Source: Brachionus manjavacas
Lineage: Eukaryota > Rotifera > Eurotatoria > Ploima > Brachionidae
DNA length: 64,000 nucleotides
Assembly (NCBI GenBank): GCA_019054805.1
Contig: JAHQIY010000006.1
Span: 6,200,001 to 6,264,000, forward strand
Direction of reading: 5' to 3'
The position numbers and the translations under genes were made by a program. Below, piece by piece: positions 10,701 through 23,000 of the stretch. The stretch's first letter is position 1; the number at the start of each line of letters is the position of its first letter. The notes beneath the pieces are model-generated. The model had not been told where the DNA came from and made no database searches. It saw only the letters and a program-made list of their open reading frames with translations.

Positions 10701-11397
10701 TATCAAGTATTAAATTATTTTGCTTAATATGAAAAAGTAATAACAAAAAACTAGTATTAATTAAAAAAATATTTTCTTTCTAAAAAAACCGAAATAAACT
10801 GATTGCTACATGACTTGTTTCGAGCAAATTGGTTTCTTATGGAATATGAGTGAAAGAAAGAAAAAATTGTTCACCAAAAAGAATATAATAAATTAATTTA
10901 TAAATAAACATTTTTAGAAATTAGAAATCCTTTTTTTAAATAGCTAAAGAAAACTAAAAGTTTTAAATGCAAAATTGAAATAATTTTTTTATTTGAGGTT
11001 TTTAATTTTTAATTAAATAAAAATTTGAAAGTTGAAATTTCAAAATTTATTTTTTTTTTATTTTTTAATAATTGTTTTAACAATCTTTATTTTTTGCTAT
11101 TTGTTAAAGATTTTCATAATGGAGATCTAAACTCTGCATAAAAAATACACTGCAAAAAATAAGACAAAAGTTTATCTTACAGGTAAATGTATGTCCGTTT
11201 TTTATGAAAAGAAAATGTTAATTATAAACTAAATAGGATAAAAATTAATTTTAAAATTTATATTCATACATTGACCATTTTATTACCTTTATTGTTCTAT
11301 ATTCTAAAATTATTTCTACCTGTAAATATTGATAGTAAATCAAAAATAATTTTAATTTCAAAACTTTCATTCTCAAATTGTCCGTCTAACTATAACC
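7720..11397. other. Gene-poor AT-rich interval
   Basis: Read on both strands. I see no conserved coding block, terminal repeat or tandem array, only A/T homopolymers. Upstream of the CCT start the sequence has an acceptor-like TTAG eight bases before the ATG. Confidence 0.5.
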
Positions 11398-11946
11398 ATG
11401 TTCAATTATGTGCCAGAAATCGTCCAAAGACGGCAATTGACCCTTTCTTTTCTTTTAGTATTCATCTCATTGTTCTGTTTCACTGAAGGTAATTTACTAC
11501 CGCAAAAATCTAAAAATATTCAAATATAGCTTTATTTTCAAGTTTTTTCAATTAAATGTTATCAATGCAAAGAACCGGATCCGAGATGCCGTGATCCCTT
11601 TCAAAATGACACGGCTTTTTTTAAACCATGTCCGGCAAACGCCACCAAGTGCCGAAAATACAAATGGGAGAGTAAGTTTAAACAGAAAAAATTTTATTTT
11701 TTTAACTATTTATTTGAAGTTGGTGATGGAAAAACTTATTTCGAAAGGGGATGCGCAGTTCATGGTGAAGTGAGTAGAAGAGAAGGCCGAAATTGCATTG
11801 AACGGGTCGGAACTTATAAAACTAGAATGTGGTATTGTATATGCGACAATAAAGATGGGTGCAATTCAGCAATTAGATCAATATCATCTCTATCAATTGT
11901 TAGTATACTTTTACTCACGGCTTTTCTAATCTACTTGAAAATATGA
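11398..11946 (+). CDS. Ly6/uPAR-type GPI-anchored secreted protein
   Basis: Three exons assembled by eye: 11398-11488, 11543-11671 and 11720-11946, with introns of 54 and 48 nt, both GT..AG and phase 1; product 148 aa. The N-terminus has a signal-peptide core (LTLSFLLVFISLFCF). The mature part starts at SIKCYQCKE and carries ten cysteines ending in WYCICDNKDGCN, the three-finger Ly6 pattern with the terminal Cys-Asn. A hydrophobic C-terminus (ISSLSIVSILLLTAFLIYL) looks like a GPI-attachment signal. Members of this family modulate channels, receptors or adhesion at the cell surface (quiver/sleepless is one branch); which one this is cannot be told. No individual exon would be found by simple ORF calling. 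Confidence 0.82.
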
Positions 11947-13469
11947 GAAAAAAAGTCGCTCTTTGCATTTAATTTTTTAGATTTATTTGAGATTAATTTT
12001 TTTATCAAATTTATTTTAAATTTTGTAAATTAAATAAATTTTCTTACACTTTTCAAAATTGACTTTTATTTGAACAAAATACTTGGAGAAATCGATTTTT
12101 GATAGAACTATTTGATATTTAGTGAAATTCTGATACTTGATTAGAAATTTCGGACTGAAAACCTTTTGTTTTTTTTGCTTTTAGCAATCTTTAAATATTT
12201 ATTCAGAAATAAGAAATAAGAAATTTTCTAGTTTGTTTTTTAATAATAAACGAAATTTGTATATCATTGCGACTAATTAATCATTCGACTAATTGGAATG
12301 AAAAGTAGCCACTGGCAAATTTTGTAGAGTTATATGAAAAAAAGTTATTTTCTTAAAAGCCCAATTTTGAGAGCAGGAAATTTTAAGAAATTAATTATAC
12401 CAGAATATCAAATTTGTTTTATTTAAATCTTATGTGAAGTAATTTTTATTTAAATACCATCATAATTTTATATTTAGGAAGTATATCGTTTTAAGACTAA
12501 ATTTGAAAAGTAATTAACCATTTGTTATTATTGTACTTAAATAATCAAATTAACATGACGTGTTTTTTTTGATAAAATAATTCAATAAAAGTAAATATAA
12601 TCTCCGTTTTAAGTTCTTGAATATCGTCATTTTTTTAAATCTATTTAAAGTATTGATTTGGAAAGGATGCTTTTAGCTAGATTGATTTTTTTTTCTTATA
12701 ATTATTAAAAGTAAACAAATTTTTATTAAAATTTAAATATTTTTCATTTTTTTTAACATTCAGATTTTTAAATAAAAAATCTTTTTTCTAATAATATAAA
12801 GAATCAATGTAAAGCTGTATTTTCAGATTAAAAAACTCATGAAAAAGGGTCTCATATTTCAGATTAAGAAAATTAGAAAAAATAATTATTTATGTAAGAA
12901 ATACTTTATTAGAAGATAAATATTTTAGAGATAAGCTTTTTTTTAGATGTTATTAAATTATTTTTTGGAATTTTTTTTAGAGATATTAGCTCTAAGTAAA
13001 ATTTTGACATTTTTGACAAATTAATTCTAAATTTTCCAAAAAATTATTTTTTTATTTATATTACAATTCATTGATAATTAATTGAATTTTTTAAGACAAA
13101 TTACGATTTAATTTTACACTGCACTGGTATCAAATGCAAATTATTTGATTGTGTATTTAGGTTTGGCTATCATTTCCTATCTTCACTAATACATTTCCAA
13201 TTCGTCATCTAATTAATATCTATTCTTCATCTAATAAATTTCCTTTGAGTATAATTATATCTACACTTATATATTAAATGGAACCTAATATATTTAGAAG
13301 TTTACTCTAATTAATTAAACCTCATCTAAATAAACTCGTCATCATTAAACCAATTCTGAGAGTTACGAGGAAAAAAACTTCGGTCTTTTAGTTGCTTTTA
13401 ATGGCATTGGGAAATGGTCTGATCGGAAATTGAAAAAGCTTTTATTTTTTTTACTTAATTAACCCTGCA
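11947..13469. other. Gene-poor AT-rich interval
   Basis: No coding block or repeat recognised downstream of the Ly6 gene. Confidence 0.45.
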
Positions 13470-13690
13470 AGAAACCGCCGATACCAGTACCAGCACCGTC
13501 ATGACAGTCCACAAGGCTTTCGATCCAAATGCTATTAGCGACAGCGAAGATGACACTAGTGTCAGTGAAGAACCAGCAGCCAAGAAGAAGAAGACTAGGC
13601 GTGGACATGGACTACCAAGGCTCTTGTTAGGATGTAAAAGTTTGTTGGTCGCTAATTTTTCTTATTATTTCTTATAATTTCTCATTATTT
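13470..13690 (+). pseudogene. GC-richer coding-like fragment, probable retroelement end
   Basis: One frame reads STVMTVHKAFDPNAISDSED, then SVSEEPAAKKKKTRRGHG before drifting into T-rich sequence. Base composition stands out from the surroundings. It is followed by a T-rich stretch and an ATTATTATT-like tail at about 13735-13755, which resembles the 3' end of a non-LTR element. I do not recognise the protein. Confidence 0.3.
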
Positions 13691-14660
13691 GTTTCTTATT
13701 TTTTGTTTGTTTGTCGTTTTCTTAAAAAAATAAATAATTGATTATTATTATAAACTATCGATTTATATTTAAAATTGATTAGATGGTCCCCAAATTATAT
13801 AGTGGAGCTATATATTATTAGTGGAGCTATATTTTATTAGTGACGATGGAAATAAATTAGTGAAGGTAAGGAAATTGTCCCTTTAAGTTTTTAATCTCTT
13901 TTATATTGAAAAAAATAACTATTAAAAATTTAGAAATAGTTACTCAATTTTTCGATTTTAAAAGCAATTAAAAAAAAAAGTTCTTGTTTCTAAAAGAATT
14001 TTTTTTAATTTATCACTTTATTATTATTTCATGATTTTTCATTTAATATTTAAGGTTATAGTTTAGGTAGCTGACATTTTTTTCTAAATCTATATAGATA
14101 TTGGATGAATTTTTTAAGTCTAGTAGATCTTAAAATCAATGAGTTTATCATTTAATGCTGGTTTATGCTTATTTTTTTTATAATTATTTAATATTTCAGT
14201 AGTTATTTTCATTAAATTTAATCTCATTTGATTTATAATTTAATTTTTTTCTCTCAAAAAATATATTAGGAGTTGAATCAAATAGAAGTAAATCAATGAA
14301 TGCGAATTTTTTTTATTTTTAAAAGTTATTCATTACATTTTTGAATTAAATTTCTAAATTTTTTTGAAGTGTTTTCTGACGTTGTGTCAGAATTTGATAT
14401 TTTTCAAATCCAAATTTTGAAATCTCTTGTCAAAAAAATTATCTAAATGATCTAGTATTTTGATGAATTGATTGAAAATTTTTAATTAAAAAATTATGAA
14501 AGAGCTAAACTAAATTGAATAGCGAAAGATTGACTAGTGTGGTCCACGTTTCTTAAAGTTTATTCTTAAAAAGGTACTTCGATAAGCTGAAATTACCTCT
14601 GATGAAAAATTATGCTTAGTTTTATACATCTGATAAAATATGAGATGACTGTAATGCTTT
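13691..14660. other. AT-rich spacer, no gene seen
   Basis: Includes two near-identical short direct repeats (TAGTGGAGCTATATWTTATTAGTG) at about 13800-13843; otherwise nothing recognised. Confidence 0.4.
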
Positions 14661-15172
14661 GGAAAATTCAGAGTTGTTTAAAAGTCACAACTCTCAAGTC
14701 AATTCCAAGTACGGACTTTTTTTTTCTCAAAAGTCTGAGGAAAGACTTTAATTTTATTTTTTTTCCCGATGAATATAATAACTAGCAAAAATTCTTTAAG
14801 TAAAAAGTAAAAATTTAAAAATAAAAAATTGTCTAAATCTTGAAGACTCGACGTTCGGAGATTCAAAAGTCAAATTTTTCTCCGGTTTTAAAAATTATTC
14901 AAATAAATCTTCCTATTTTTCCATGAAGAGTAATTATTCAGGAATTTTTCACGTTCAATGAGTGTGAAGGGACAAATGAAATTTCTTCCGTTCCAGATGA
15001 TAATTTGGCGGTCCCAAGTGGTTATCACTGAAACCAAGCGAGTGTTGGACTTTAAAAAAAAAAGAAAATACAAGTCTTTGACTTTTAAAAATAAAAAAAA
15101 AGTCCGGACTTGGAAAATTTTTTTAATGACTTGGACTTTAATTTGGGACTTTTAAACAACTCAGGGAAAATT
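14661..15172. mobile_element. hAT-like MITE with 8-bp target-site duplication
   Basis: GGAAAATT at 14661-14668 and 15165-15172 flanks a 496-bp element (14669-15164). The left end reads CAGAGTTGTTTAAAAGTC and the right end, reverse complemented, CTGAGTTGTTTAAAAGTC. The similarity continues inward imperfectly for about 70 bp, including CCAAGT.CGGACTTTTTTTTT. hAT elements make 8-bp duplications and often start CAGNG. Many AAGTC or GACTT pentamers sit in the subterminal regions, as expected for transposase-binding repeats. No transposase frame is present, so it is non-autonomous. Confidence 0.85.
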
Positions 15173-17317
15173 TTTAATAGTTTAAAAACTTAAAATTTAA
15201 TAAAAAAGCATATTTTCTAAATAATTCATTTGAAATTTATTTAGATTGTCTAAGATTTTTATTTTATGATTCAATTTTAGATTGTTTTAGATTGTTATTT
15301 TGGCCGCATCATTATTAATGGTTTAGGGATAGTCAAGTTGAGACTAGGAATTATTTCTAAAAATTTAGTATTGAATTTAAAAGGGAAAAAAATTTCCTAT
15401 CATAACTAATAAAATTATTTTTAAATTTTTTCTATTTTAGGTTCAATATTTAAAATTATTAAAGAATTTATTTTTATTAAATTATTTTATTTTATTTTGA
15501 TTTTTGAAAAATTAAAATATGAAATAATTTGTTATCTACTGGCTTCATAGGGAGAAATAGCCTTTTGATCGAATTTTTTTTTCCTTTATATTTTTTATAT
15601 TAAACAATTGAGAAAAGTTCAATTCTCATATAGAAAATAGAAAAAAATAATATTTTTACTTGATATTTCTGTTATTCAAAATTGAACGCGTTCGACAAAC
15701 CTGTTCCAAAAACGAACCGATTTTCTCGAATCGGTTTCCCACCCTTAGTTAAAACCTACGGATAGCCTTAGCAGTATGTAATGGTTAAAATTAAGATGAC
15801 TGTTGAATTTGGCTACAATTTTATTTATTAAATTTTTTTAAGACTTGTCTGATTTGGCCAAACTTGGATTTTTTGAAATTTATTTTGCTATTTATATCAA
15901 ATTTGCTACTATAAATCCTACCAAATTTGCTTACTTCTAGAAAATATGTATCTTTGAATATTTTGAGTAATTTTTTATAAAATTAAATTCAAGATTGGTT
16001 TTAAAAAATGAAGGCTTGTTTTATTTTTTCTATTTTATTGAGCATTCAGGGTAAAATTTTATCATTTAGTTAATTGATTCTATAAGAAAACATTCAAAGA
16101 TAATACTCATTAAAAAGGGTATTTAAAATTTATTCTAAAAAGTCATATTGGAACAAATCTTGCCATAATTTAAAAAAATTTGACTAATAAAAAATAATGT
16201 TGGAAATCAATTTAAAAAAAAACAAAAATTTTTTATGATTAAAGTTTTTTATTTTTCAGTGATTTGAGCATCAAATATTTTATTAGAAGTTATGTAAAGA
16301 ATAAAGCGACTTCTGTAAGTTTCATTTAATTTATTAATTTAAAGCGTGCTAATTGAGCTCTTTATTTACCCAATTTTAGTTATTTTTGATCAATTTTATC
16401 TAAGGGTAGCTGAAATAATAAAGCCCAAAGAAATATAATTAAGCAAAATTCTAAGAATTTTTTCAAAAGAATTTTGACAAGCTCCTAGTTAAGTTAAAAT
16501 ATAAATTTGCTTCTAAGATTTTATAATTTAGAACCGGAGCATGCAAAATATCTATAAATTGATCTAATAACAAAATAAGCTTTTGCATTCGTGCGTCAAA
16601 TTATCAAGAGCTATGTATCGATTTTTATTCGATATTTAGATTAAATGGCAGCGTTTTTTCAGCAAAGACCTGCCTAGATTGTGTATGCATAATTTTTAAT
16701 AGAAAAAAGCCAACTGCTGGTAATTTGTGGTAGCCTAAATTTTTGTTATTCAGATAAGTTTCTACACAAGCTTTTTAAGTTAAAATTTGATTTAATCAAC
16801 AACATTGGCTTGAGTCAATTTATTTTATTGAATGGATTACGGTGTAAATCAAATTAACTAAACATATAAATAATTTAAAATCAGACTTTTTTGTTATTCA
16901 AAATTTGCATATATACTCTTTGAAGATTTGAAAATTTTATATCAAAAATCGATTTTTAGTTTTTGACTAATTTATTTTTAGTTGCCTAATTTTTTGTAAG
17001 GCATCTGATAAATGCACCATGAGTGATTAGCTGTAATTTAAAAAACAGGAAATTTTTCTAAATTATTTATCATGCAAATAAACAAAATTTAATCAATCAA
17101 GTTATTTTTACATACTTCATCAATGACAAACCAAATAAAAACTAGCTTATCAAATTTTCCAATTATGTAATAGTTTTCCGAAAGCCGATTAGACTTATCT
17201 GAAAAATTTTTGATATTTTGTCACGAAATTAAAAATTTGAAAAATAATTGCTTTTGAATCCTTCTAATAAATCCCGAAAATTTCCAGAATATAAGCGCTC
17301 TAAACTAGATTGGCAAG
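15173..17317. other. Gene-poor interval with minor candidates
   Basis: Holds a GC-richer hairpin-containing segment near 15690-15750 (AACCGATT..AATCGGTT beside CCCACCCTTAG, possibly one end of a hAT-like repeat) and a possible signal-peptide exon at 16008-16050. Otherwise nothing is recognised. Confidence 0.4.
16008..16050 (+). other. Possible signal-peptide first exon
   Basis: ATG followed by KACFIFSILLSIQ, then a donor (G|GTAAAA) at phase 1, the same phase as the first exon of the Ly6 gene. No convincing second exon was found downstream, so this may be chance. Confidence 0.2.
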
Positions 17318-17446
17318 CTTTTGAATAAAATATTCAGTCCCAAATCATTATCGGATTATAATTTGGTTAAAAAGAGAAAGAATGAAAGACCACGTACTTT
17401 TTTGGCTGAGAAAATTTCTGCTGTGTTTAGCAATTTTTCGAGGGAG
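17318..17446 (+). other. Coding-like exon candidate, unidentified
   Basis: A 43-codon open stretch lies between an acceptor (GGCAAG) and a donor (GAG|GTAAAAG). It encodes LSDYNLVKKRKNERPRTF and then LAEKISAVFSNFSRE, basic and better balanced in composition than the surrounding DNA. The RPRTF segment is loosely reminiscent of a homeodomain N-terminal arm, but the spacing of the helix 1 residues does not fit. No partner exons were found. Confidence 0.3.
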
Positions 17447-17674
17447 GTAAAAGTAAATCTCCGAAGGTTACCTATCTTCATATAACAAAAGTTATATCAT
17501 TTATTTTTTTATTTTTTTGTTCAAAATTGGATAAAAATTTTTAATTAATTTAAAGTTCTATCAAAGAAATATAAAATTTTTCACATCTTCTCTTCTTATT
17601 TCACATGATTTAATATTAAATAAAATAAACCAAAAATGGCTAAAAATGGGTAATATTTTTCTAATATAAAACTT

Positions 17675-17714
17675 AATTAGAAAAAGTAATTTTGACTGAG
17701 CATTGGTACCAAGA
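17675..17714 (+). repeat. 40-nt direct repeat, copy 1
   Basis: Identical to 19397-19436, including GACTGAGCATTGGTACC. Copy 1 borders the decayed coding segment at 17800-18110. Confidence 0.85.
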
Positions 17715-17799
17715 TAACTTAAGTTCTATTAGTTCTATGATAACTTATAGAATTTGCGGTCTGCTACAATTTGACTGAGATGTTCCTTTACTTTGTTGC

Positions 17800-18150
17800 A
17801 AAGTCTCCATTTGCTATTGACTGGCAGGTCAAAAATGTTCTTCTCTGGTAGGATCTTGTGTTAGATGCCTTATTTTGTACCTATTGAAAATCAGTTTTGA
17901 CCTACTCGCGATAAGAATCGTTTAGTTTTTCGGACGCTGCAAAGTGATCCAAAAACTCAGCACTGCAAAGTACTGCAGCACCCTTTTTCAATAATCCAAC
18001 TAGAGCCTTATAATTGCCACTTATTACACTAATAAACTTTCCATATTTTCTGTTAGCCCAGGTCTACATAGCTACTGTATTTAATCTTCCTAGCTTTACC
18101 ATAATCGTGATCTCTCATTATTATTATTATAATTATTATTAAAGCTGCTA
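17800..18150 (-). pseudogene. Decayed coding segment of an interspersed repeat
   Basis: On the minus strand a frame with a few stops reads MVKLGRLNTVAM, then WANRKYGKFISVISGNYKAL and GLLKKGAAVLCSAEFLDHFA before degenerating. On the plus side a trinucleotide-like run (ATTATTATTATT) follows at 18117-18140. The composition is that of former coding sequence; it may be part of a non-LTR retroelement, but no RT motif is visible. Confidence 0.35.
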
Positions 18151-18953
18151 GTTTGATTTTATTTAAATATAAAGGTAAAGTTTTACAAATAGACGGAAAT
18201 AAATTAATTATGAATTATCGATTTTTTAAATTTTGTTTTCTTAACAAACCTCGATTCCAAGCTTATCAAATCTCGAACAATGAGTGCTAATTTTTAAATT
18301 TAATTTAAAAAAAATTATTTTTATAAATCTAAACTGATTACTTTGTTTTAATTGATTGCCACGCACAGATCAAATTTTATTAATTCCCAAAATGAGATTA
18401 TCTGATGATGCATGGTTAGACAGAGCAAAAATTTAAATTAAATTTTTTTTAGAATCTAGTGCATCAGATTAATTAGATAAACAAATGCTGAGTTTTAGAT
18501 AACACTCAATGCTCATTTAACTAATTGGAAAGAAAATTTATTTTACTAGCACAGTCGATTCTCGTTTTAAAGAATTCTTCAAAAAAGGTATTTGTTACAT
18601 AGAGACTTGCATTCCAGATGAAGATAAAAAAATATAATTCGATTTCAATAACGAAAATATTTAATTTCTTTAATGTGAATTGTAAGGTAATTTAAATTAT
18701 ATTTTAATTAAACCACGAATTTAGAGAACTTTTATAAACAACTATTTTTTTTTTATTTAATAAATACTACTGAAGCTTAAAAGGCTATGTTTAATTTCAT
18801 CTGATATTATCAATTCACTGATTCGATTTTTATTCAATTTATGTGAAGTTTTCTCTGGGCCTTTAGTTTTTTTGAGATTGTTTTTTTTTTTGATCTTAAT
18901 TCAGCTAGGGTCGAATAGAACCAAAATAAAAAAATCAGAAAGAGTCCAAAAAA

Positions 18954-19064
18954 ATGAAATATCTCATTATCTTTTATTTGTTCCATGTTTTTTATTTGTT
19001 AATTGCCGAAACACTTGAATTTCAAAGGCCGAATTCTAGCATGATTAATGATGCTGAATTTTAA
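18954..19064 (+). CDS. Putative 36-aa secreted peptide
   Basis: Small complete frame: ATG, then KYLIIFYLFHVFYLLIAET, a textbook signal-peptide core with a possible cleavage near the Ala-Glu, then a 16-residue tail ending in SSMINDAEF and TAA. The base before ATG is A. Nothing identifies a family. In AT-rich DNA hydrophobic frames arise easily, so this needs expression or conservation to be believed. Confidence 0.3.
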   Translation: MKYLIIFYLFHVFYLLIAETLEFQRPNSSMINDAEF

Positions 19065-20087
19065 TTCTTGTTAATAATTAAAATTTAGTAATGATATCAA
19101 TATTTATTTATTCATTAACAATTTGTTTTAAGGGTGGCTCTCAGACTGGATAGAAAGAATCTATAGAAAGCGGTTGTTGTAAAAAAATTATTTAAAAAAA
19201 AATTATACTTTAACCATAATTAATTAATTTTTGAATGGTAGCCGTATAATTTTATCTGAAAAAAAAATAATTTTCTTGCTTTTCATAAATTTTCTGGTTT
19301 CATCTTTTTGACCAAATTTTTTTCCAACAAATAACTGTCCAGGTCATTAATTTTTCCTTAAAAAAATTTAACACATTTTAATCTTTACAATCTCGAAATT
19401 AGAAAAAGTAATTTTGACTGAGCATTGGTACCAAGAGTGATTTATTATCAATTATAAATTCATTTTTTATAATAAAAGCTTCCAACGAAATTTAGCTATT
19501 TTCTTCAGGTCAAACTTAAGAGAAATCTTTTGTGTTTTAAAGCAGGTCGACGACTTTTTTTTGTTTCTTTTAACCTTTTTCTGTATACCATGCGTTGACT
19601 AAATAAAAGGTTGACTGTACCAGATAGCTATGAATTGCCTGAAAACTTGTTTTTTTTTCCTCCAAGCTATTCAAATTTTTTTCATGGTGTATGATATTTT
19701 AGATAAAAAATTTTAAAAGTGCACTTTATTCTAATAGCGTTTTAAAATTTGTGTCTTTAATTTAAAGCTAGGATCAGCATGATTTTACATTTAAAAAACT
19801 CATGTAATTTTTTATTCTTCAGTCGTCTATTAAGTCTAATGAAAAAAATTTAATAATTTTATAAACGTGAATTTAAATAAAGGTACAAAAATGTAGAAGT
19901 AAAATTAAATAAATAAAATTGACAGTACATCAAGTTTAATAATAAAACTAGGACAAATTTTACTTTATTCATAAATATTCATTTTTTAAATAAAATTGGA
20001 ATTTTTCTTTTCTAAAATAATAATAACAAATAATAAATTTGCTTAAAAATTTTTAATTCCTTTTATTATAAGATATGATTTGACTAA
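19065..20087. other. AT-rich spacer
   Basis: Holds the second copy of the 40-nt direct repeat at 19397-19436; nothing else recognised. Confidence 0.4.
19397..19436 (+). repeat. 40-nt direct repeat, copy 2
   Basis: Exact match to 17675-17714; the flanks diverge on both sides. Confidence 0.85.
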
Positions 20088-23000
20088 ATGAAAAAATTAA
20101 TTAAAAAGTCAATTTTGAATAAATTTTTGCGTACGTTCGCCTTGTTCATAAATATATTGAGCAGGCTTAAGCGAGCGGACAGCAAAAAACCTTTGGTTCG
20201 ATACAAAACAAATGGAACCCGAGGACCAAGACGACACAAAACGACTGATAATCAAATCAAATGGCAAAACATGGAAGAATACGGGACACAAATAGAGCCA
20301 GAGCTGCCAAAAGTATACTTTCAATACATTTGTGAAGATGGAAAAATATACGCACTTTCACCACATCGCACCAAAGTTTACCAAACTGACAAGCAATCAA
20401 CTTTTTTCGCACCCATACGCTTCAAAGCCATTTTTATGCTCTTTATCTTTATTCTTGCCTATGTGGGCCTGAATAACTACCTGATAATGTTCGTCTATTA
20501 CGGCTCACAAAATTTTAAATCAAATCATCTGAGTGAAAAAAACAAGATTTTTTTTCCTTTTGTATCTCTTTTGAGTGATGAAACAAACAAAATTGTCAAA
20601 GTTAACAAAACAAAGACTTTAGGCGAAACCTTGTTTGAAAATTTCACAATACTAATTGATCCATTAGATTTAGACTTTAGAGGGTTCGAGAAAAATACAT
20701 TTTCCTCAAGGCATGTCTTTTTACCAGAGTCCTTCTTTGACCAGAATAAATTAAACAATCAATCAAACAGACATTGTGTGCTTCCCAAACTGGACCCGTA
20801 TGAAAAAGAACTTATGCAATTTGTGAAAAAAGAGCCGGCAATTATTTGTAATCCAAAACAAAATTGGATCTATGTACAAAATGGAACAATTGGAGTATCC
20901 AAATCAGCTATACAAAAACACGGGGTTATAGTCTGCGCGTATATACCCTTGTACCGAGGCAACAGCGACTTTTCAGTTTACGAAGGTAGCAGGATTTTTC
21001 CAGTCATGGACAAGATGCCGCTTATTTCGGACTTTTTCAAAATAGACTGTCGCTCAAAAGACGGTGCTATTTACAGCAATATACACTCGGGCATAGCCTA
21101 CGATTCGAGTCTTCATATAAGACACATGTGGAACCCGTTGCCCAAGAGAGCACTTGGCTACAATGTCTTAATGTTTGGCTTTGATTCGGTGTCACGCATG
21201 AGCTGGATCCGTATGCTGCCAAAGTCCTATGCATACATGATCCAAGAGGGCTTTGTAGTTATGAAGGGCTACAACATCGTGGGAGATGGAACACCTCAGG
21301 CGTTGCTGCCAATTTTGACTGGTAAAAAAGAGACCGAGCTGCACGAGGCACGCCGCGGTTTCATCAACGCCACTCACGTGGACGATTTTCCATGGATTTG
21401 GAAAGAGTTTAAAAATGCTGGCTATGTGACCCAGTGGGCTGAGGACATGCAATCAATAGGAACTTTTCAACTGCGCATGCTAGGCTTCAAGCAACAACCA
21501 GTTGATCATTACATGCGCTTGTTCTATTTAGAAGCGGAAAAGTATTATGGTAGATTCAGGAAACTGTGCCTCGGATCACTGTCCAGACACGAGAACATGA
21601 TGAATTGGGTCAAAGAGTTTTTTTCTGTTTATGACTCAAAGCCAAAATTTAGTTTTGTATTTCATTCAGAGGCAAGTCATAATCACAATAACCCGCTTAG
21701 TTTGCTGGACGATGATTTGAAAAAGTTCCTGCAGTATTTGAAGTTTAGTGGCATAATGCAAAACACAGTCTTGTTTTTCATGTCCGATCATGGTGTGCGG
21801 GTCAGTGATATAAGAAAGTACTCTCAAGGAAAATTGGAGGAAGTATGTTTGTAAAATTTTTATTCTAATCATTAATTAAAAAGGTTTAAATGGTAATATG
21901 ATACCAACTATCTGCTATTTTTTGTTTAGATTAAGATAAATTACTCCTGTCATGTTTTTTTAAGGATTCTGTTTTTAGAGTTCAATCCAATCTATTAGGA
22001 TTTTTTATTTTCTTGAAAGGCTTAAATCTCGTTAGATTTGTTTGATATACAAAGTTAATACTTTTTCTATGTATTGAAAAAATGAAAAATTAGAAATCGA
22101 TTAAGAATGAATTTGAATTTTTTTTTAAATCTTTAGCACTTAAATCAAGTTTACCCGACTTTTCATCTAGCTAAATAATACGGTTTGGAAGATTAACTCT
22201 TAAGGGAAACAAAATTATATGAATAATTTTGAAAAAATTAAATAATAAAAAAAAATCGCATTAAATATTCATTTCTTTTAGTCATTTTTATGGACCAAAT
22301 AAATATCTATAAAAAATAAATCAAATTAATTTTTCTTCAAACCTTCTAAATTAAAATTACATCTTTTATTGCTAATTTTTAAATTTTATCTGAGAAAATT
22401 TACAATTTTTTACTAAAAAAATATTAGAAAATATCAATTTTTTGAGAAAAGTTTTTACAAGTGTATTAAAAAAAAAATTATTTGAGATAATACCCTGAAC
22501 ATTTAAAAAGGTAAACTATTCAAGTTGAAAAAATGCTCATATACCGTCTGATACATGTACCGTTTAGACTAAAGGCTCCAGCGTCATTTTGGTACCTTTT
22601 TAAATTCATTTATCCTTCAAAATCTTTAGATTAATGCCAATTTTAAAAAGAAAATAATTAGTTATATCCAAAAAATATTATAAATCAAGATAATATAAAT
22701 AGAATATATCATGTTAGCATTAGTTTGTAGTCTTAATGAAAAAATGTTAGACTAATAAAATTTTAGCAATTAAATTTTGTCTAATATTTTTTTTTTAATT
22801 AAAAAAATGAAATTCATGATAATTATAATCAATAAGGCCAAAGGAATTTTTAATATCTAATAACTAGACTTTGATGAGAAGGATAGAAAAAACATGAAAA
22901 AGAGAGGCTAAAGAAATATAAAATTATTAATTTTAAGTTTTTTTTATCAAAAAGAAAACTTTGACATGAGACTATACACTTTTATAAAAAAAAAGAAAAG

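Noticed and set aside
11271-11486. 71-codon frame overlapping the first exon of the Ly6 gene
   Set aside because: Wrong frame relative to the spliced Ly6 product, which has signal peptide, cysteines and splice sites in order.
14888-15155. Two short frames on opposite strands
   Set aside because: Both lie inside the inverted-repeat arms of the hAT-like MITE and reflect its AAGTC motifs.
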